DNA of 64,000 bases from an uncultured Acidiferrobacteraceae bacterium (GCA_913009895.1 CAJVXY010000012.1:1-64000), one strand, 5' to 3'; counted from the stretch's first letter, positions 1 through 10,084 are shown. The notes: generated from the sequence alone by a model not told the origin. Made by a program: numbers and translations.

Positions 1-1198
1 CGGTAGAGGGTGCGTTTGCTGGCGTTCTGTGCCAAACAGCGGTCTCGCTTTGGGCATTGCCGACAAACTGCGGGTTTGCTGGTGTAAAAGTGTTGGATCT
101 TATTCTGCATTTTCCGTGGTTTTCCTAACGGTTTTAACCGTTCTCCCTGGGGGCAGAGGTACGCGTTTTGGGCTTTGTCAAATTGAAAGGCTTGGCGCGG
201 GTAGCGTCCCAAATCCCGAACAGCGGGTATCGGCACATAGGCGGTGATCGTTTGATCTTCGCATTGTTTGAGTTGGTCACTTTCGTAGTATCCGGCATCG
301 GCCACCGCCGTCAGCGCGTCTACCGCCAGGGTGGCTTGGCCTGGGTAGCCATGGGTGAAAGTTGTTGGGAATCATTGCCGTCATTGGTCGCTGCGCTTGC
401 TACGATGAGCTTATGTCTGGCGTCCACTGCGATCTGTACGTTGTAACCCGCAGTGACCTGGCCTCGCTTGCGCAGCAAGCGGGCGTCTTGATCTGTTGTG
501 GATACCTGGGTTTGTCCGCTGGCTTGCAATTGCCTGGCAAGCGCTTGTTTTTCTGCCTGTCTTTCCTGTAGCCGCTGCAGCTTGTTGGCCAGTGCCGGAT
601 CTTCGATCAGACTGCCTGTGCCCGATTCATCATCGTTTTGGTCTTGTTTGGCCAGTTGTTGTTGATAGTCTTCGATCTTCTTGTCCAGTTCATGCAGTTG
701 TTTGTCCAGTTTCTCCTGGGTATAGATGCTTGCTTTGCTGGCATTGCCATTAAAAAAGCTGCCATCAATGCCAACTACCTCACCCCCGAATAAATCCAAT
801 TCTTTGCACATCAAGATAAAGTCTTTATTGGTGGCCTTTAAGGCCCTGGCGTTGTTTTTGCGAAAATCGGCGATGGTTTTGTAGGTCGGTTGAAGCTTGC
901 CCATTAACCAGATCACTTCAAGATTACGGTGCGTTTCGCTTTCCAAGCAACGGCTACTGCGAACTTTATGAATATAGCCATACAAATAGAGTTTGAGCAA
1001 CGAAGCAGGATCATAGGCGGGTTGGCCCCGGGTCGGTTTCCCCAGTGTATTTTGAAAACTCAGTAACGCTAAATCCACTGAATCGACATAGGCATCGATC
1101 ACCCGAACGGGATTATCTTTACCTACGTAATCTTCTATGTGCTCTGGTAGAAAACTTTGCTGCGCTCTGTTCGCAGGTACTTTATAGCGTCTGGTCAT
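1..1198 (-). pseudogene. IS1182-like DDE transposase, frameshifted and truncated by the window edge
   Basis: ORF MTRRYKVPANRAQQSFLPEHIEDYVGKDNPVRVIDAYVDSV... resembles IS1182-type transposases. The frame stops at about 320, but the adjacent minus frame continues without stops to base 1 (ATLAVDALTAVADAGYYESDQLKQCEDQTITAYVPIPAVRDLGRYPRQAFQFDKAQNAYLCPQGERLKPLGKPRKMQNKIQHFYTSKPAVCRQCPKRDRCLAQNASKRTLY). Confidence 0.85.
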
Positions 1199-1598
1199 TG
1201 TTGTGTTTCCAGCATTGTTTTGGTAGATGTAGAGGTTTGTTAGTATAACAAATACGGTGGAATACTTTCACAGTCTCAGTGCGTACGCTACATACTGATG
1301 AGGGCGTCTGGGCAAGTACTCCGGTTCATTATATTGCCGTTAGAGGAAGCGCCACATAAGGTGGTAATCCAGGTCAGCTCTGATGATCCAGGGACGTAAA
1401 AAATAGCATTAAACAATGCCGTCAACCTAATTTTTGTGAACGAACGTTTACGGGGCGCAGGCCAAGGCGGCGTTGAGTTCAGGAATTATCAGCGCTAGAC
1501 TGTTGATAGTTTCAATCGTATAGATTCTTTTATTCTCTTAAACACGACCATGTCCGTGTTTAAAAGAGTTAGAGATACTATCAGATAGGGATGTTGTT

Positions 1599-3950
1599 AT
1601 GCGCAAGCTGGTCGAACAAGTTGTCCCGGATTATGCTCGCTGGATTATACGTTGGCGTTGGCTGGTAGTAATTGGAAGTCTGGTTGCAGTTGCTGCTGCC
1701 GGTTATGGTTTACGTAATTTTGCATTCACTGCCGATTACAAAGTTTATTTCGGAAAAGACAATCCCGAACTCATCACTTTTGAAAAATTCGAGAAAACTT
1801 ATACCAATACCGAGAATATTCTTTTTGTCCTCCAGCCGAAGGATAAAAATGTTTTTACCCCCAGGACCCTGGAGATCGTCAAGCAACTGACCGAAAAGGC
1901 CTGGCAAATACCTTATGCAATTCGTGTTGACTCACTCACTAATTACCAGCATACCGAGGCCAATGGCGATGATTTGACGGTGGCCGACCTGGTGGCAAAA
2001 CCGCAAGCATTGAACACTGCTGACCTGACCAGGATCAGGGCCGTGGCACTTAAAGAACCGGCACTGGTGGGGCGCATGATCGCCTCTAATGGCGCCACCA
2101 CTGGCATTTCGGTGACGCTGCAATTTCCCGGCACAGACCACACTGGCCACTTGCCTGAGGCAGTGGCCTATGCAGAAAAACTGACGGCGGAGCTGCGCGC
2201 CGCCCATCCCGATCTGAGGGTGGCTCTCACCGGCATTTCCATTTTCAGTGCAGCGGAAATCCAGGTCAGTGAATCGGACTCTTACATCCTGGTACCGGTG
2301 ATGTACGGCCTGATGATCACGCTCCTGCTGCTGCTCTTGCGCTCGGTTTCCGGTACCGTGGGCACACTGCTTGTTGTAAGTTTGTCGGTCGTTACCGCCC
2401 TTGGTCTCATGTCATGGTTCGGTCTTAAAATGAATGCCTCGACCGCATTGGCACCAATTATTATTCTTACGCTCGCTATCGCCGACAGTGTCCACATCCT
2501 GTTAACCACCTTTGATGAAATACGTGCTGGTCGTTCAAAAAATGATGCCCTGGTAGAAAGTCTGACCATTAATGCCGAACCGGTATTTTTGACTATGTTA
2601 ACCACAGGCATCGGGTTTTTCAGTCTTAATTTTTCTGATTCACCGCCATTTAATGATCTTGGTAATATCACTGCCATCGGTGTTATTGCTGCCTGGATAT
2701 TCTCCATGACTTTCCTGCCAGCACTGATGTCGATCCTGCCGTTGCGAGTACGGCCGACTACCAGTGACCGACGTCTGGCCATGGATCGCTTCGGCGATTT
2801 CGTAGTCGGTCGTCGTGTGCCCTTATTCTGGAGCATGATGGTTGCAAGTCTTGTAATTATAGCCTTTATTCCCCGTCTCGAACTGGATGATCGGTTCATA
2901 AAGTGGTTTGATGAAAGTGTCCCGTTTCGTGTTGATACGGATTTCGCCACTGCTAATCTTACAGGCCCTTATGTGCTGGAGTATTCCATCGACTCCGGCG
3001 AGGCCGGAGGGATTTCTGAACCCGAATATTTGCAACAACTGGAGACTTTTACCACCTGGTTGCGGGCACAGCCCGAGATTACCCATGTCAACAGTTTCAC
3101 CGATGTCATGAAGCGGCTCAACAAATCCATGCACGGTGATGACCCCGGCTGGTACCGGTTGCCCGACAAGCGCAATCTGGCGGCCCAGTATCTATTATTA
3201 TACGAAATGTCTCTGCCCTATGGTCTTGATCTCAATAGCCAGATTGATCTGGGTAAATCGGCAACGCGGCTAACGGTGACCCTGGACACCATTCCGCAGA
3301 AAAATATTATCGAGGTGATAAAGCGTAGTGAAATTTGGCTAACGGAAAACGTGCCGCCAGCCATGCAGGCCAGGGCAACAGGCACTATCGTTATGTTCGT
3401 GAATCTTGCGATCCGGAATATTTACAGTATGTTGGGCGGGACAGTCCTGGCTTTTGTATTGATTTCCCTAACGCTGATGTTTGCCCTGCGTAGTATTCGC
3501 CTGGGCCTGATTAGCCTGATTCCAAACTTTCTGCCGGTATTGATCACCTTTGGGTTGTGGGCAATTTTTGTTGGCGAGATCGGTATCATTGCCTCCATGA
3601 TCACGGCCACCAGCATGGGACTCATCGTTGACGATACGGTCCACATACTCAGCAAGTACCGGCGTGCCAAACGCGCCCATAACCTTGGCACCCACGATGC
3701 CATTCGCTACAGCTTTTCCCATGTGGGCAAGGCTTTGTGGGTGACTACCCTGATTATGGTGGCCGGTTTTTCGGTGCTGGCCTTTTCCAGTTACAAACTC
3801 AATGTCGACATGGGTGTGCTCACTACCATGGCCGTTGGTGTGGCCCTGGTGATGGATTTTCTGTTACTGCCATCTTTATTAATGTACATGGACAAAGACA
3901 AACAATGTAACTGTGTCACATGCCGGGAGAAACATCTTGCCGCAACATGA
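1599..3950 (+). CDS. RND/MMPL superfamily transporter
   Basis: 783 aa, two repeated multi-TM blocks, large periplasmic loops, RND-type TM motifs (ADSVHILLTTFDEIR, DDTVHILSKYRRAK). Confidence 0.9.
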   Translation: MRKLVEQVVPDYARWIIRWRWLVVIGSLVAVAAAGYGLRNFAFTADYKVYFGKDNPELITFEKFEKTYTNTENILFVLQPKDKNVFTPRTLEIVKQLTEKAWQIPYAIRVDSLTNYQHTEANGDDLTVADLVAKPQALNTADLTRIRAVALKEPALVGRMIASNGATTGISVTLQFPGTDHTGHLPEAVAYAEKLTAELRAAHPDLRVALTGISIFSAAEIQVSESDSYILVPVMYGLMITLLLLLLRSVSGTVGTLLVVSLSVVTALGLMSWFGLKMNASTALAPIIILTLAIADSVHILLTTFDEIRAGRSKNDALVESLTINAEPVFLTMLTTGIGFFSLNFSDSPPFNDLGNITAIGVIAAWIFSMTFLPALMSILPLRVRPTTSDRRLAMDRFGDFVVGRRVPLFWSMMVASLVIIAFIPRLELDDRFIKWFDESVPFRVDTDFATANLTGPYVLEYSIDSGEAGGISEPEYLQQLETFTTWLRAQPEITHVNSFTDVMKRLNKSMHGDDPGWYRLPDKRNLAAQYLLLYEMSLPYGLDLNSQIDLGKSATRLTVTLDTIPQKNIIEVIKRSEIWLTENVPPAMQARATGTIVMFVNLAIRNIYSMLGGTVLAFVLISLTLMFALRSIRLGLISLIPNFLPVLITFGLWAIFVGEIGIIASMITATSMGLIVDDTVHILSKYRRAKRAHNLGTHDAIRYSFSHVGKALWVTTLIMVAGFSVLAFSSYKLNVDMGVLTTMAVGVALVMDFLLLPSLLMYMDKDKQCNCVTCREKHLAAT

Positions 3951-3975
3951 TCACGCCATAAGGAGGGCATATGTT

Positions 3976-4779
3976 ATGAATAAATTAATTATGATACTTG
4001 TTGCTGCATTTGTATTGCCATTACTGGTTCCGGTTTTGGCCGGGGCAGCCGAGGATCCCGTGGCCAAAGGCGAAGCTATTGCCCGCGAGTGGGATCGTCG
4101 CGATCGCGGCTATGGTGATACCAGTGCGACCATGAAAATGATTCTGGAAAACCGCCAGGGGCAAACCAGTGAACGGAAAATGCGTATTCTCTTTCTTGAA
4201 GTGCCTGACGAAAACGATGGTGACAAGTCCATGGTGGTGTTTGATTACCCCCGCGATATCAAGGGCACGGCATTATTGAGTTATTCTCATATACTGAAAC
4301 CTGATGATCAGTGGCTCTATCTTCCGGCTTTGAAGCGTGTCAAGCGTATTTCTTCCAACAACAAGTCCGGCCCCTTCATGGGCAGCGAGTTTGCCTATGA
4401 AGATATTAGCTCACAGGAATTAAAAAAGTTTCAATACAAATGGTTGCGCGATGAAGCCTGCGACAAGTCTGTGTGTTTTGTGCTGGAACAACGCCCGTTG
4501 TATGAGAATTCCGGTTATACCCGTCAAGTTGCCTGGTATGACAAGGAGACGTATCGCCTGCAGCGCGTCGATTATTATGACCGCAGGAATGCGTTGCTGA
4601 AGACGCTTATTTTCAGCAAGTATCAACAACATTTGGGTAAATACTGGCGTGCCCACGACATGTATATGGTTAATCAGCAGACGGGCAAAAAAACCAGGTT
4701 GATTTATGAAAAACTAAAGTTCAAAAGTGGACTGACAGAAAAAGACTTTACCCAAAGCAGTCTGAAACGTATGCGTTGA
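3976..4779 (+). CDS. Outer membrane lipoprotein-sorting (LolA-like) protein
   Basis: Signal peptide after ATG 3976 with AGGAGGG upstream; content (FDYPRDIKGTALLSYSH, DDQWLYLPALKRVKRISS) typical of LolA-like partners of RND exporters. Confidence 0.8.
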   Translation: MNKLIMILVAAFVLPLLVPVLAGAAEDPVAKGEAIAREWDRRDRGYGDTSATMKMILENRQGQTSERKMRILFLEVPDENDGDKSMVVFDYPRDIKGTALLSYSHILKPDDQWLYLPALKRVKRISSNNKSGPFMGSEFAYEDISSQELKKFQYKWLRDEACDKSVCFVLEQRPLYENSGYTRQVAWYDKETYRLQRVDYYDRRNALLKTLIFSKYQQHLGKYWRAHDMYMVNQQTGKKTRLIYEKLKFKSGLTEKDFTQSSLKRMR

Positions 4780-4789
4780 TATTTATTAC

Positions 4790-6049
4790 ATGATCCTGCT
4801 TATGAGGTCCGCGACATATTTATTGATAATCATGGCTATCTTCTCAAAATCAGCGATGGCCGTGGAGTTCGCTGGTTGGGCCGAGCTGGAAGGTAAATAC
4901 TTTCCAAACGAACCACTATACGAAAGGCAACAACAGCACAGTGCCTCGGCCGCCATCCAGCCTGAAATCTATCATGCATGGACGAGCGGGAGCTCGTTTA
5001 CCTTTGTTCCTTTTTACCGTTATGACAGTGCCGACGATCAACGAACCCACTTTGATATCAGGGAGGCCATGTTTCTCCTGCCCAGGGAAAATTATGAGCT
5101 AAGGGTTGGTGTTGGCAAGGTCTTTTGGGGTGTAACAGAAGCCAGTCATCTCGTTGATATTATCAATCAAACTGACCTGGTTGAATCGCTCGACGGGGAA
5201 GAAAAACTGGGTCAACCAATGGTGAATCTTGGCTTGCTGGCTTATCAAGAAACCCTGGGTGTCATGGATTTTTTTGTGCTTCCCTATTTTCGTGAACGAA
5301 CGTTTCCGGGGCGTGGCGGGCGTTTGCGGTTTGATCCTTATATTGATGTTGAGAATGAGGCGGAGTACGAACATAGTGCCAGGCAGCGCCATATCGATTA
5401 CGCATTACGTTACAGCAATACCTTTGACAGGCTGGACGTGGGTATTTCCCACTTTTATGGAACAAGCCGGGAGCCCGCCTATTTACCGAAGTTTGATGCC
5501 AATGGAAACCTGAACATCATTCCCTTTTATGAAATCATTAACCAGACCGGTCTTGATTTGCAATATGCCGGCGACGCCTGGTTATGGAAACTGGAAGCCA
5601 TTTACCGCAGCGGTTACGAAAACGGTAGTTATTATGCCGCTGACGCTGGTCTTGAATACACATTTTCAGGGACTGGTTTGGGTGGCATGGATCTTGGTCT
5701 GATCGTAGAGTATATGTACGACAGCCGGGATTTTGACGTGGATATAGCAACACTTATAACCAGCGGTTATATCGGCAGTCAATTTAATACCTTTCTTAAT
5801 AATGACTATATGATTGGATTACGCTTGGCATTTAACGACGAGGCCTCGTCCGAGATTCTGACAGGAATCATTCGGGAGGACCTCGACAACCATGCCTCGG
5901 TCTTTCAGTTAGAAGCGAGCCGCAGAATCGGTGGCAACTGGAAAGCGGAACTGGATGCCTACATATTCATCGGTGCCAACAAAGACCCGTTGCTGGATTT
6001 TCTGCGTAAGGACAGTTTTGTCCAGCTGGCACTGAAGTATTATTTCTAA
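4790..6049 (+). CDS. Outer membrane beta-barrel protein linked to the RND exporter
   Basis: Signal sequence, amphipathic beta-strand pattern, C-terminal aromatic residues (LALKYYF); RND/LolA-like/OMP gene order. Confidence 0.7.
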   Translation: MILLMRSATYLLIIMAIFSKSAMAVEFAGWAELEGKYFPNEPLYERQQQHSASAAIQPEIYHAWTSGSSFTFVPFYRYDSADDQRTHFDIREAMFLLPRENYELRVGVGKVFWGVTEASHLVDIINQTDLVESLDGEEKLGQPMVNLGLLAYQETLGVMDFFVLPYFRERTFPGRGGRLRFDPYIDVENEAEYEHSARQRHIDYALRYSNTFDRLDVGISHFYGTSREPAYLPKFDANGNLNIIPFYEIINQTGLDLQYAGDAWLWKLEAIYRSGYENGSYYAADAGLEYTFSGTGLGGMDLGLIVEYMYDSRDFDVDIATLITSGYIGSQFNTFLNNDYMIGLRLAFNDEASSEILTGIIREDLDNHASVFQLEASRRIGGNWKAELDAYIFIGANKDPLLDFLRKDSFVQLALKYYF

Positions 6050-6214
6050 AAGATATTATGGTGCTGGCAGGCACGACTTGACATGTTACTGACACATATC
6101 TTTTACAATTGCGTTGTGAGTTTAAGTGTCTAAGAAGCGTAATTGCGGGAATCTTGCTGGATACAAGCGTCATTGGCGGACTTTTTTCTTAACAAACCAG
6201 GAGAAAGTAATGAG

Positions 6215-6382
6215 ATGGCTAACGGAGAAATAATGGAATGGCTAATAGAGAACTGGATTTGGGTGCTGGTCGGTATAGCATTTTTTGCCCTGCATTTTCT
6301 GGGTCATGGTCGTCATGGTAAACACAGAAAACAGGATGAACCAGACAAGCAAACAGGTCATCGGGATAAACAAGACCATTAG
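6215..6382 (+). CDS. DUF2933-like small membrane protein
   Basis: MEWLIENWIWVLVGIAFFALHFLGHGRHGKHRK: one TM helix then a His-rich tail; SD-like GGAGAAA upstream. Start could be 6233. Confidence 0.6.
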   Translation: MANGEIMEWLIENWIWVLVGIAFFALHFLGHGRHGKHRKQDEPDKQTGHRDKQDH

Positions 6383-6448
6383 CGAATAAATGCTAGCGTA
6401 AACCAGCATCACCGGCGTTTTATGCTTCAAATTTTCAAGGAGAAAACC

Positions 6449-6622
6449 ATGAAAGCGCAAAACAGTGAATACGAACAGAACCATAAGGACCCGGTTTGCG
6501 GAATGGAAGTCAGCCACGACGCAGCAGGCGAAGAAATTATATATCAGGATAAGACTTACTACTTTTGTTCCGGTGCCTGCCGGGAAATATTTGAGACGGA
6601 ACCCGAGAAGTACATTCATTAG
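6449..6622 (+). CDS. YHS domain-containing protein
   Basis: DPVCGMEVSHDAAGEEIIYQDKTYYFCSGACREIFETEPEKYIH; AAGGAG upstream. Confidence 0.85.
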   Translation: MKAQNSEYEQNHKDPVCGMEVSHDAAGEEIIYQDKTYYFCSGACREIFETEPEKYIH

Positions 6623-6841
6623 TCCTGTCAGTGTAGTTCAGTCAAGACCAGACCACCAGGACCATGGCTTACAGGCTGTGTTTGGCAGCCTGTGCCTTGT
6701 TATTCGAGCTGAGCCTCCAAAATTACCGTGGTATTCCCATTTTACTCCTGAAAGAATGCACGACTGTTATTGGTTGCAACAGCCTGTTAATGCAAGATGC
6801 TTAATTCAAACAATAAAGTTAATAAGACAAAGGAAGGAAAA

Positions 6842-7372
6842 ATGAAGAAAAATATTTTTTACATGCTCTTGATTAGTTTTTCATTACTGGCAGGTTGCAC
6901 AACGGTCCCTACAGATGATATTAAAATTGAAGCTGTGGCCGATGAGAATGTTAATTTTAGTACTTATAAATCCTACGCCTGGGTAGGAGCAGTGGGCATT
7001 CTTAAAGATCCGGAAGGTAAGTGGAAGCAGCCAAAGTTCGATATTGATAAAGAAATCCAGTTTTTAATGGATCGTGAATTTAGAAAAACTGGCTTGACGG
7101 AAACGTCCAGCGATCCAGACATGCTTGTCGCATACGCTTTGGGTGTCGACATGTCTGCACTCAAGATTAAAGATGATCCAAAAACGAAGTCACCAATTCT
7201 TAAAAATGTTCCAAAAGGGGCCTTAATCGTTGTTGTAGTTGATGCAAAGACGGGTTATGCAATATGGATTGGTCAGGCAAGTGCGAAAATTAAACAAAAC
7301 CCGGACATGAAAATTGCTAAAGGACGACTGGATTATGCGATAACACAAATAATTAAAAAGATGCCCAGGTAG
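6842..7372 (+). CDS. DUF4136-like lipoprotein
   Basis: Lipobox LLAGC; NVNFSTYKSYAWVG motif typical of DUF4136; AAGGAAGG upstream. Confidence 0.8.
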   Translation: MKKNIFYMLLISFSLLAGCTTVPTDDIKIEAVADENVNFSTYKSYAWVGAVGILKDPEGKWKQPKFDIDKEIQFLMDREFRKTGLTETSSDPDMLVAYALGVDMSALKIKDDPKTKSPILKNVPKGALIVVVVDAKTGYAIWIGQASAKIKQNPDMKIAKGRLDYAITQIIKKMPR

Positions 7373-7408
7373 TTTTTTTCGGTAGAAAATTATTTAAGCA
7401 ATATTAAC

Positions 7409-7438
7409 CCCGCTATGTGACAGTGTAGCGGGATTTTT
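7409..7438 (+). terminator. Rho-independent terminator
   Basis: CCCGCTA-tgtgacagtg-TAGCGGG followed by ATTTTT, just after the DUF4136 gene. Confidence 0.8.
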
Positions 7439-7463
7439 AGTGCATATTTTTTAATTGTAAAAT

Positions 7464-8645
7464 TTAAAAAAATCTAAGGTAGAGTATATAGAGCTTTTCA
7501 AATGAATTTTTAACCTTAACGAGAAACTTTGATCGTCGTGGAAAGATATTCCAGAACGGCGGTTTGTTGTCGCTGGACATGTGCATCCACATACCGTCGT
7601 TCTCCATGTTTAATATACAGGACAGTTCATAGCGATAAGTGGCAACAGGTTCTTTGTTATTTAGTACGTCATTCATATTCTTTGCAACGGCCTGCGAACG
7701 AAGTTGCGCCATGTGTGCCTGGTGTGGCACCCATTGAGGGGGATTTTCGTGGCTGGCGCAGTCACCCGCCGCAAATACATTTAATAGGCCTTTGACCCGG
7801 CCATATTTATCCACATCAACATGACCGCCTGGGGAAACGGTTATGCATGATTGTTGTAACCAGCTTGCGCCTGTTATACCGGGAGAATAAAGCACCAAAT
7901 CTGCTTTGCGGATACTCCCGTCTTTATCTTTCAGACCGCCTTTGATAAATTCGGCCGGTTCATAACCGTAATCCAGGATTATGCCGCGTTCCTGCAAGCG
8001 ATCGGTAATAGAGCCCGTTTCACCGGGTTTTCTATTGGGCGAAAAAAAATGAATTTCAAATTTATCCCGCACGCCTTTTTCCTTTAAAGCAAAGTCCAGC
8101 AAGCAGGCGCACTCATATATTTGACCGGCACGGCCCGCCACAAACCCATCCTGCTTATTGATTTTAAATCCAATGTAAATAATACCGGAAGTCATTGATT
8201 CCAGCTTAGCCATAAACTTGTCCATCTCGTCGGGACCATGGCAGGGAGAATAGGTGTGTGCTTTTGTGCCGGGAATATCATTATCCAGAAATGCCGGGCC
8301 AATACCCAGAAATAATGCATCATTTTCGTATGACCCATTTTTAGTAATGACTTTCCGGCCATCATTTTGTACATCAACCACTACATCGTTTATAAATTTA
8401 ATATTTCGGCGTCGCAAAAATGGACGAATATCTGTGAGCACGCTTTTTTTGTTTTTCTTGCCTGTGATAAATTCCGGGATTGATGGAAAATAGGTAAAAA
8501 CACCATTACCGATAAGTGCGATATCGTATCGCGCTATTATTTTTCGGAAAAAAAACGTAAAAAATGGATATACTGGAAATAGTAAATACTGAATTAAAAA
8601 TAATGAAGCAAAACCATTTCCGACAATTGTTATTTTTTTCCTCAC
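7464..8645 (-). CDS. FAD-dependent pyridine nucleotide-disulphide oxidoreductase (NDH-2/SQR-like)
   Basis: N-terminal GNGFAS dinucleotide-binding motif and LLNVFAAGDCA C-terminal FAD motif. Confidence 0.75.
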   Translation of the reverse strand: MRKKITIVGNGFASLFLIQYLLFPVYPFFTFFFRKIIARYDIALIGNGVFTYFPSIPEFITGKKNKKSVLTDIRPFLRRRNIKFINDVVVDVQNDGRKVITKNGSYENDALFLGIGPAFLDNDIPGTKAHTYSPCHGPDEMDKFMAKLESMTSGIIYIGFKINKQDGFVAGRAGQIYECACLLDFALKEKGVRDKFEIHFFSPNRKPGETGSITDRLQERGIILDYGYEPAEFIKGGLKDKDGSIRKADLVLYSPGITGASWLQQSCITVSPGGHVDVDKYGRVKGLLNVFAAGDCASHENPPQWVPHQAHMAQLRSQAVAKNMNDVLNNKEPVATYRYELSCILNMENDGMWMHMSSDNKPPFWNIFPRRSKFLVKVKNSFEKLYILYLRFF

Positions 8646-8830
8646 AACGCTTCCCCGTTCATTAATATGGAAAACAACTAGTCTAACTGCAGTTTTTCAG
8701 TATATAGTAAATATTATAAGGGTGGAATACCATATGGAATAACGGCATCAAATATAACATTTAGTAATATATCAGGAGTGTGTTTAAGATGAGGCGGGCG
8801 GAAGTAAAATTACGATATTACTGTATGATA

Positions 8831-9793
8831 TTACTGGCGTATCATGACACAATTTCCACCCAGGTTCTTCGCCCGTTTACAGGCATCCATGGCATTGTTT
8901 AAGACGTCGCCGAGGGTATCCGTCTTGCCGTCAATGAGTGTTATACCAATCGAGCAGTGCAAAGTTATTTTTTTTCCTTCGTATTCAACCAGATCTTTTG
9001 TAACGAACTTATGAAATTCGTTACCAGTATATTCAGCAAGTGCTTCAGTCGTGTTATAGATTAATACTGCAAATTCATCACCGCTCAACCTGGCGGCCAT
9101 ATCTGATCCGCGCAGACGCTGTTTTATTTTTTTACCAAACGCAACCAGAACACTGTCTCCTGCATCAAGCCCCATAGTGTCATTGATAAATTTAAACCTG
9201 TCTATATTAATATACAAAAGCGCGCTTGGTTTACCTTCTCTACGCTTCCTGCGTTCCATAACCCGGCCCAGCTCCATTTTCAGGTAATTGTAATTGTAGA
9301 GCCCAGTCAGTGGATCATGATCTGCAATTTTATGGATATCTTCAAGACTGGGTCCACGATCATTGATGTCTTTCATAACCGCCATAAATAAGCATTTATT
9401 GTCGTTAGCTAACTCAGCCAGTGTTAATTCCACCAGTGTAGAGCTGCCATCTTTATGACCAACAACCACTTCCTTCGGGCCATGGCTAATGATTTCAGTG
9501 CTGTCACTTTTCAGGAATCGTTCCACATATTTATCAAAACGACCGGCATCAAAAGGCGTCATGAGTTTAGTCACGCTTTTGCCAAGTACCTCGTCGGCTG
9601 AAAAACCAAATAATGTCTGGGCGGCATTATTGTAGGTTTCAATGGTGCCATCTATGTCAGCAATAATCACTGCATCAGATACACTTTTTAACAGCGTCTT
9701 GAGCCTGTCTTTGCTCTCATCCAGATCCTGGCGTAGAGATTCGGGCTTATCGCCCAATCCGGATTTAAGCCTGGTTTGATTCTGATCGCCCAT
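8831..9793 (-). CDS. PAS domain-containing diguanylate cyclase
   Basis: PAS region (VSDAVIIADIDGTIETYNNAAQTLFGFSADEVLGK) then GGDEF domain with SGDEF active site and RxxD I-site (RGSDMAARLSGDEF). Start placed at MGDQNQ. Confidence 0.9.
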   Translation of the reverse strand: MGDQNQTRLKSGLGDKPESLRQDLDESKDRLKTLLKSVSDAVIIADIDGTIETYNNAAQTLFGFSADEVLGKSVTKLMTPFDAGRFDKYVERFLKSDSTEIISHGPKEVVVGHKDGSSTLVELTLAELANDNKCLFMAVMKDINDRGPSLEDIHKIADHDPLTGLYNYNYLKMELGRVMERRKRREGKPSALLYINIDRFKFINDTMGLDAGDSVLVAFGKKIKQRLRGSDMAARLSGDEFAVLIYNTTEALAEYTGNEFHKFVTKDLVEYEGKKITLHCSIGITLIDGKTDTLGDVLNNAMDACKRAKNLGGNCVMIRQ

Positions 9794-10084
9794 TTTACGT
9801 CTCGATATTGAGAATTTTTGAACAAAAAAGTATTGAACTTCCTCTATTTCATATAGCACATGAAAACGTCGCCAGGTCCATTGCGGGGAATAAATCATCA
9901 AAAATAAGACGATTTCTTTGGCTCATTTTTAAGTAAAAATCAGGGGAAATTCCGGTAAATAGTTGCTGCTATAGCTTAACTTTTGAGACTGGTTTGCTAG
10001 TCTTTCTAGTGAAGTCAGTGGCATTAAGTCCTGAGCAATCAATTCTTCTATCTTACTGAATATAAACAACTATTAGGTTGATTA

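Noticed and set aside
325-345. Programmed -1 frameshift in the IS transposase
   Set aside because: Context GCC AAG CCA is not a slippery heptamer such as A-AAA-AAG; simple one-base loss explains it better.
2282-2950. Long minus-strand ORF (222 aa) inside the RND gene
   Set aside because: Antisense shadow of a well-supported transporter; low-complexity Arg/Ser/Thr composition; no family resemblance.
6242-6619. Minus-strand ORF of 125 aa over the DUF2933/YHS pair
   Set aside because: Overlaps two short plus-strand genes with good SD sequences and recognised families.
8831-9901. SGDEF as a degenerate (inactive) GGDEF
   Set aside because: SGDEF is a known functional variant and the RxxD I-site is intact, so inactivity cannot be claimed.
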